Shown: piece by piece, positions 59,232 to 64,000 of the stretch
How positions within the stretch are numbered: the stretch's first letter is position 1
How the letters are laid out: every line of letters begins with the position of its first letter
Source of the DNA: Orychophragmus violaceus
Lineage: Eukaryota; Streptophyta; Magnoliopsida; Brassicales; Brassicaceae
Length of the DNA stretch: 64,000 bases
Direction of reading: 5' to 3'
NCBI GenBank assembly: GCA_030180135.1
Contig: CM058231.1
Span: 32,367,034-32,431,033 of the forward strand
Made by a program: the position numbers and the translations under genes
Notes under the pieces: generated by a model
Seen by the model: the letters and a program-made list of their open reading frames with translations, nothing else
Database searches by the model: none
Told to the model about the DNA's origin: nothing

Positions 59232-61243
59232 GGTTTCTAGAGAATAACTTGACAATCTCGATTTTTTTTTTTAATTTTGAAATTATAAGTGATATCGCGC
59301 TCTTGGTGAAAATCCAAACAAAGTAGGTCTATTAGAAATTTAAATATCAGTTCCGGATTTGAAGCTACGAAATATTCTGATTGCGCATTTAATTATAAAA
59401 ATAATATTTGGTTTCCTTAGTTAAGTAATTATATTTTGAACTCGTAATTATTGCTTTAATTAAGATAGAGAGTATGAAAATATTATTTTAGTTCTTAACT
59501 AAGGAAAGTTACTTAAAAAAAAGTGAAAACGGATAGATAATCAAAAAGCTTCTTTATTTATACTAATTTGTACTATTTAGAAAAATGCAGATCATAGTGT
59601 CATATTTTGAAATCGGATTTGAGTCTACCAAATCTTTTAATGGCGCATATAATTATAAAAAGAATATTTGATATCCCGCGCTCAGCGTGAGAATTTGGCG
59701 TACGTATAATAGGTAACTTATGTTTATATTGATTATTATAGTTATTTGTTGAGTAATAACAATATTGATGAAGAAGACAGACGAATGAATAATATTATTA
59801 AACTTAATAACCATAATCAAATTGTATATGGCTTAATATGTCTAAAAAATTATTGTATTAAGGATCTTCGAATGATTAAAAAGTAAATGATTAAATAGAC
59901 AAAAATAGATGTTCATAAACATGGTTCTAATCATCTTCTACTTCAAATATATACAATTAAGAAGAATATAGAATACTAAACTAAAGGATTAAATGGACAA
60001 ATAAATAAGAAAATAATTATTTTATTAATCAAGTATGCTTTAGTAATGCAAGAAAAAAGTATACAACTGTGAATTCAAAAGAACATAGAAAACAATATCT
60101 ACTATAAAAGAAAAATCGCTTGAAGACTTCATTGACTTCGTCCTTGGCCTTTGTTCCGTGCGAAATGTAACAAACACAGATTGATGAGTAGTTATCTAGC
60201 AAATACAAATTAGAGATAGAAAGAAAAAAATCAGCCTTTAGATTTTTATCATTTGCCTTCATATGAATCCAACCTTTTAAATTAATAAACACAAAATAAT
60301 TACAAAAATGTTAATACAAATACAATAGTTACCTAATACTTGGCTTGCTATGTTACATACCTGCGAATGAATAATAACCTAAAAACAAAATAATCACAAA
60401 AATGTAAATACAAATTAAATAGTTACCTAACATATGGCTTGTTATGTTACATACCTGCAAATGAATAAAAACCTCAAAACAAAATAATAAGCATGACTCA
60501 AAACAAAATAATATGCATGATAATGTGCAATGAGATAGTTACCTATCGTATGGCTTGGTATATTATATACCTAGAAAAACGATCGAAACCATATAATAAA
60601 TTAAGCAGCATGTTAATAGCAAGTGAGAAAGATACCATATTGTTTGGCATTGTAGGTTTCATATCTACAAAATCAACAAAACAACAGAAACAAAATTAAA
60701 ACAATAAAAACTCAAAAACAAAAGAATGGTTCGAGATGTGAGTGATATGAGTCTGGTAGAGGCTGTATTTATAGGATCATCATTTTTAGGGTTGCAAAAG
60801 ATTTCGAAAGCTTCTATTAGAAGATTAGTATATTCTTTGGGATATTTTTTTCTTCAAATTTGACAATTAATGTTGTCAATTATTAGTTGCTACATGTCGA
60901 ATTTAGTTTAAATTTGAAAAGAAAGGAAATAACTTATGGAAAGAAAAAAATATAAACTGTAATCTAAAATTATGGTAAGAAGTTAAGATTACATTTCGTA
61001 ACTTTAGGAAACGACATTTAATTTTCAAAATTAGATTAATTCTCGATTTTTGATTTTTTAATCAGAAAATTTCCTAAACGAATTTTGATTTATTTTTAAT
61101 ATCCAAAAGGCTCTCGACCAATCAAAACCTTTCACTTAAGCCCAGTCATCAATGATGTCATAATTGTTATTGGCTGAGATTCATCCATGTCATCAATGAC
61201 TCATCATTTATTCTCATGGCTCTTCGCAATAATATATAGTAGA
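59232..61243 (-). other. Helitron 5' region upstream of the helicase, with repeats
   Basis: No intact gene. It contains the second promoter-like direct repeat (60724-61026), which precedes no recognisable exon and may mark a deleted RPA-like gene. At about 60322-60600 there are three diverged units of some 85 bp with TAGTTACCTAACATATGGCTTG-like sequence. The terminal 200 bp holds paired TCATCAATGA motifs (61147 and 61193) close to the Helitron end. Confidence 0.55.
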
Positions 61244-61456
61244 TAAGTAACAACAATAAATAAATAAATAAACTGAGTTTAGAATCTATATCTTTAAATG
61301 AGAAGTAATTTTGAGCGAATGCTGATGTGTCGTCACGAGAGTGCTCTAGAGGCGGATAATGATGACGTAGAAGTGTGACATGGCAAGCCCAAAAATAAAC
61401 AAATGGGTTTGAGGTTCGATTTACTTACAGGAATGCCATCAACTTGATTTAATGTC

Positions 61457-62130
61457 AATTAATTAATTCATTTCCTTACAAAAACATAATATCTTTTTGA
61501 ATATCTTATTAGTTCGAGATTAAAAAATATTCTATGGCATATTCCTAACTTTCTAGAGAAGTTTGTGAAATCCTATATAAGGAGAGCTTGAGGTGGCTCA
61601 GAAACACAATCGTCTGCGTCTTCCAAATTTTCAAGAAGCTTTCTTTTTTTTCTCATTGGCCATGGAAGTTTTCTTCCGGATCATCAAAATTTCGGTCAAA
61701 TGATCATTTTCATTTCTATCGATTGCTTCTTCTTCTTATCGGTTTTGAAAGGATTTTTATGTTTTTGGCTTTTTCTGTTTTGTTTGTTTGGTCCCATCAA
61801 AGAAGAAGCTCGGTTAGCACAAAGCTAAGTTCTAATGATGTGATGTGAATTAACATACGTTTGAGTTTTGTATAAAAAGGAGCGTGAGATCTAAAAGTCC
61901 GATTGAATGTTGTTGCCAAGATGTTCTTAGTTCACATCACATGTCCCGTTTGTCTCAATGAGCATATAGTCCGAATAAGGGTTGCCTATTACTATAGAGA
62001 TGGATTTGATGGTAAACAATGGATTTGGTGGTAAACAGTGAGCCTATAATCCGAATAAGTATTGTGTTGTTTATGATTTTGCAGAGTTTTTTTATAAAAA
62101 AGCAAAACGAAAAATATTGATTTTTTATCT
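61457..62130 (+). repeat. Unidentified ~670-bp repeated segment, copy 1
   Basis: Collinear with 62967-63620 along most of its length. Shared landmarks are ATTAATTCATTTCCT at the start, a TATATAAGG (61574; copy 2 63087), CACATGTCCCGTTTGT, and GGATTTGGTGGTAAACAGTGA near the end. A reading frame of 86 codons begins with TTG and is not preserved in copy 2, so coding is unlikely. Possibly a non-coding transcribed unit or part of an unknown transposon. Confidence 0.65.
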
Positions 62131-62966
62131 TTATAATGGTTCAAATAAGATATTATTTTGTGTTTAAATGTTTTGACAATCTCAATTTAAGATTATTGTT
62201 TTTGAGGGAACAAAATTTAAGATGTGCTGCAATTTGTGTATTGCCAAGTTAAAAATTCCCATTTGTGCTATTATCATTGTCATATCGCCAATGATAATAC
62301 TTTAGTCAGCATTTTATACTGTTTTTGGGTCAGCATTTCATACTTTAGTATCATCTAAATCATTATTTCTTTATGTAGATATTAATCCATTTACTATTGT
62401 GCTCTTTATTTCTCAAAGAAGAAGTCATTGTGCTCAAATGGTTATGTGAGCGTGGTACGAATCAATTGTGCTCTTTAGAAAATGCCATTGTGCTCTTTAA
62501 TTAAAATGTATCAGTAGAGAATGCATATCTCTCTTTTATGATTTTATATAAATCCTTGAGCGTGGTACACATATAAGAGAAATCATTGAGTGTGGTACCC
62601 ATATACACAACAATAGGGAATGCATATATATTATGTTTTAAAACAATATGAGCGTGGTACGAATCAATTCATAAGTGCTAAATATGATTTATTTGTTTTA
62701 ATAAAATATATATATATATGTTGTGTTTAAAATTATTTTATTTATGAAAATATTAATCTATTTACAAAATAATCATGTTTTAAATAAAGAATATTCTTTC
62801 ATCAACAATAAATGTCCTATAATTTCGAAAATAAAATCTTGGAAGTAAATATTTCTAAACTAAATGTCAAATCATTTTGAAAAGTAAATATTTCCATATA
62901 TATAAAACATTCAAAATTCAAGTGAATGTATCTAAAAATCAAAACATATAAATTTGAATTTGAAAG

Positions 62967-63620
62967 TTAATTAATTCATTTCCTAAAAAAATGCACAATA
63001 TCTTCTCAATATTTCATTAGTTCGAATTTGAAATAAAATATTCTATTACATATACTAAGCTTTCTTGAGAATTTTGTGAAATTTTATATAAGGTGAGCTT
63101 AAGGTGGCCTAGAAACATAATCATTTGTATTTTTCATATTTTTCAAAAAGTTTTCTCTCTATTTTTGTTTTTCATTGGCTATGGCAATTTTTTCCGGATC
63201 ATTGACAGTTTTTTAAGATGATCCGTTGTCATTTCTATTACCTACTCATAATCAATTTTATATGAATTTCTATGTTTTTTGTTTTTAATTCTGTGTTATT
63301 AGCTTGGACGCATGAAAGAAAAAGTTCGTTTATCACAAGGCTAAGGTTTAATGATGTAAGGTAAATTTATAGTTGAGATCTTGAAATCCGATTGAAGGTT
63401 GTTGCCAAAACGTTGTTAGTTAACATCACATGTCCCGTTTGTTCCAATGGCCCTATAATCCGAATAAGTGTTGTCTATTACTATAGACATGAATTTGGTG
63501 GTAAACAATGGATTTGGTGGTAAACAGTGAACCTATAATCTAAATAATTATTGTGTTATTTATGATTTTGTAAAGTTATTTTATAACAAGCAAAGCGAAA
63601 AAGTATTGATTTTTTATCAT
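62967..63620 (+). repeat. Unidentified ~670-bp repeated segment, copy 2
   Basis: Direct repeat of 61457-62130, about 1.5 kb downstream, with substitutions and small indels. It ends just before the second Helitron terminus at 63626. The 840 bp between copies contain four GAG(C/T)GTGGTAC motifs (62449-62660) and no gene. Confidence 0.65.
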
Positions 63621-63625
63621 TACTA

Positions 63626-64000
63626 TCTATACTATTAAAACAACAGTACAAAATAAAAAATGCCCAAATTTTTTTATTTAATTACTAAGTATGCCATTAT
63701 CATTTACTATACTCAATTAATTGCATTATTAAATATATTTCCATAAAATTTAACCGTCTAATTATTATTTTTTCTATAGCATAAAAAATCCTACATTTTA
63801 GGAAACAAAATACTAAAATCAATCATATTAAAAAACAAATTACAATGATATGTAGAGAATATAAGGGAATATCCCTCTAAATTATAGGTGATTTAATAGA
63901 CATAATACTATATCCTCTAAAATTTAGTGATTTTAAATATATTTATTTTATTCAAATAAAAATAAATCGAACCAAATTTATTTTTTTCATTCAAAATCAA
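63626..64000 (+). mobile_element. 5' end of a second Helitron, runs off the window
   Basis: A then TCTATACTATTAAAACAAC (TC at 63626-63627) is the classic 5' terminus of Brassicaceae Helitrons, here on the plus strand. The 375 bp visible are AT-rich and non-coding, as such ends are. The 3' end is outside the window. Confidence 0.75.

Larger units (their letters stand above)
47046..61243 (-). mobile_element. 14.2-kb Helitron with both termini
   Basis: On the minus strand the 5' end is TCTACTATATATTATTGCG (TC at 61243-61242, preceded by A). The 3' end is a 6-bp-stem hairpin CCGCACAAAGTGCGG (47073-47059), nine bases, then CTAG (47049-47046) followed by T. This is the canonical rolling-circle transposon layout with insertion between A and T and no target duplication. 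Inside, all genes read on the same strand: a Rep/PIF1 helicase gene and three RPA-like genes. The termini look functional, but the helicase gene has several frameshifts and stops, so movement would need a helicase in trans. Confidence 0.9.

Noticed and set aside
61588..61848. 86-codon open frame with a hydrophobic centre
   Set aside because: It starts with TTG, not ATG, and the frame is not kept in the second copy at 62967-63620.

Overview
The window looks like a transposon-dense chromosome segment from a plant of the mustard family (Brassicaceae). The reasons are: a spliced plant-type alkenal reductase gene; Tat-type Ty3/gypsy, Ty1/copia, Helitron and MULE-like elements; short non-coding poly(A) retroposons that look like the Brassicaceae Sadhu class; and telomere-like AAACCCT-rich DNA. 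The species cannot be fixed from the sequence alone. Only one ordinary host gene looks intact (an NADP-dependent alkenal double bond reductase, 26201-27737, + strand, five exons). Almost everything else is mobile DNA, much of it nested.

Layout. 1-4.5 kb: 5' half of a decayed Ty1/copia element on the - strand (integrase, protease, gag, long leader, iMet primer-binding site, LTR). 4.5-5.9 kb: MULE-related N-terminal domain fragment and a tRNA-derived SINE with a 15-bp target duplication. 5927-17117: a structurally complete 11.2-kb Tat-lineage Ty3/gypsy element (- strand; two 539-bp LTRs, GCAAT target duplication, dual RNase H pol, gag) carrying a spliced antisense gene (6965-9659, + strand) and a 61-bp tandem array; it sits inside what looks like the first exon of a host gene. 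17.3-25.2 kb: three non-coding poly(A) retroposons with 14-16 bp target duplications, one split by a 2.5-kb solo LTR, and a MULE-like element with very long inverted repeats. 25.4-26.1 kb: inverted-repeat element filled with telomere-like repeats, ending about 100 bp before the reductase start codon. 27.8-28.4 kb: TRIM-like remnant. 28.9-30.2 kb: lone LTR with 27-bp tandem repeats. 30.6-43.5 kb: chromovirus pol remnant and its 1.6-kb 3' LTR, which is split by a 9.5-kb non-autonomous element with 3.4-3.5 kb LTRs and a gag-like ORF with three zinc knuckles. 43.7-45 kb: Helitron helicase remnant. 45.8-46.9 kb: fourth poly(A) retroposon. 47046-61243: a 14.2-kb Helitron with both termini, a decayed Rep/PIF1 helicase gene and three RPA-like OB-fold genes in different states of decay. 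61.4-63.6 kb: two copies of an unidentified ~670-bp segment. 63626-end: start of another Helitron.

How parts relate. Target-site duplications and interruption order give a relative history: chromovirus before the 9.5-kb element that splits its LTR; a Sadhu-like retroposon before the solo LTR that splits it; the host exon before the Tat element. By hand count the Tat LTRs differ at about 16 of 539 positions, so that insertion is fairly young, yet its pol carries several stops and has lost part of the integrase active site. All element proteins read here have at least one lesion except possibly short single exons, so mobility would need helpers in trans.
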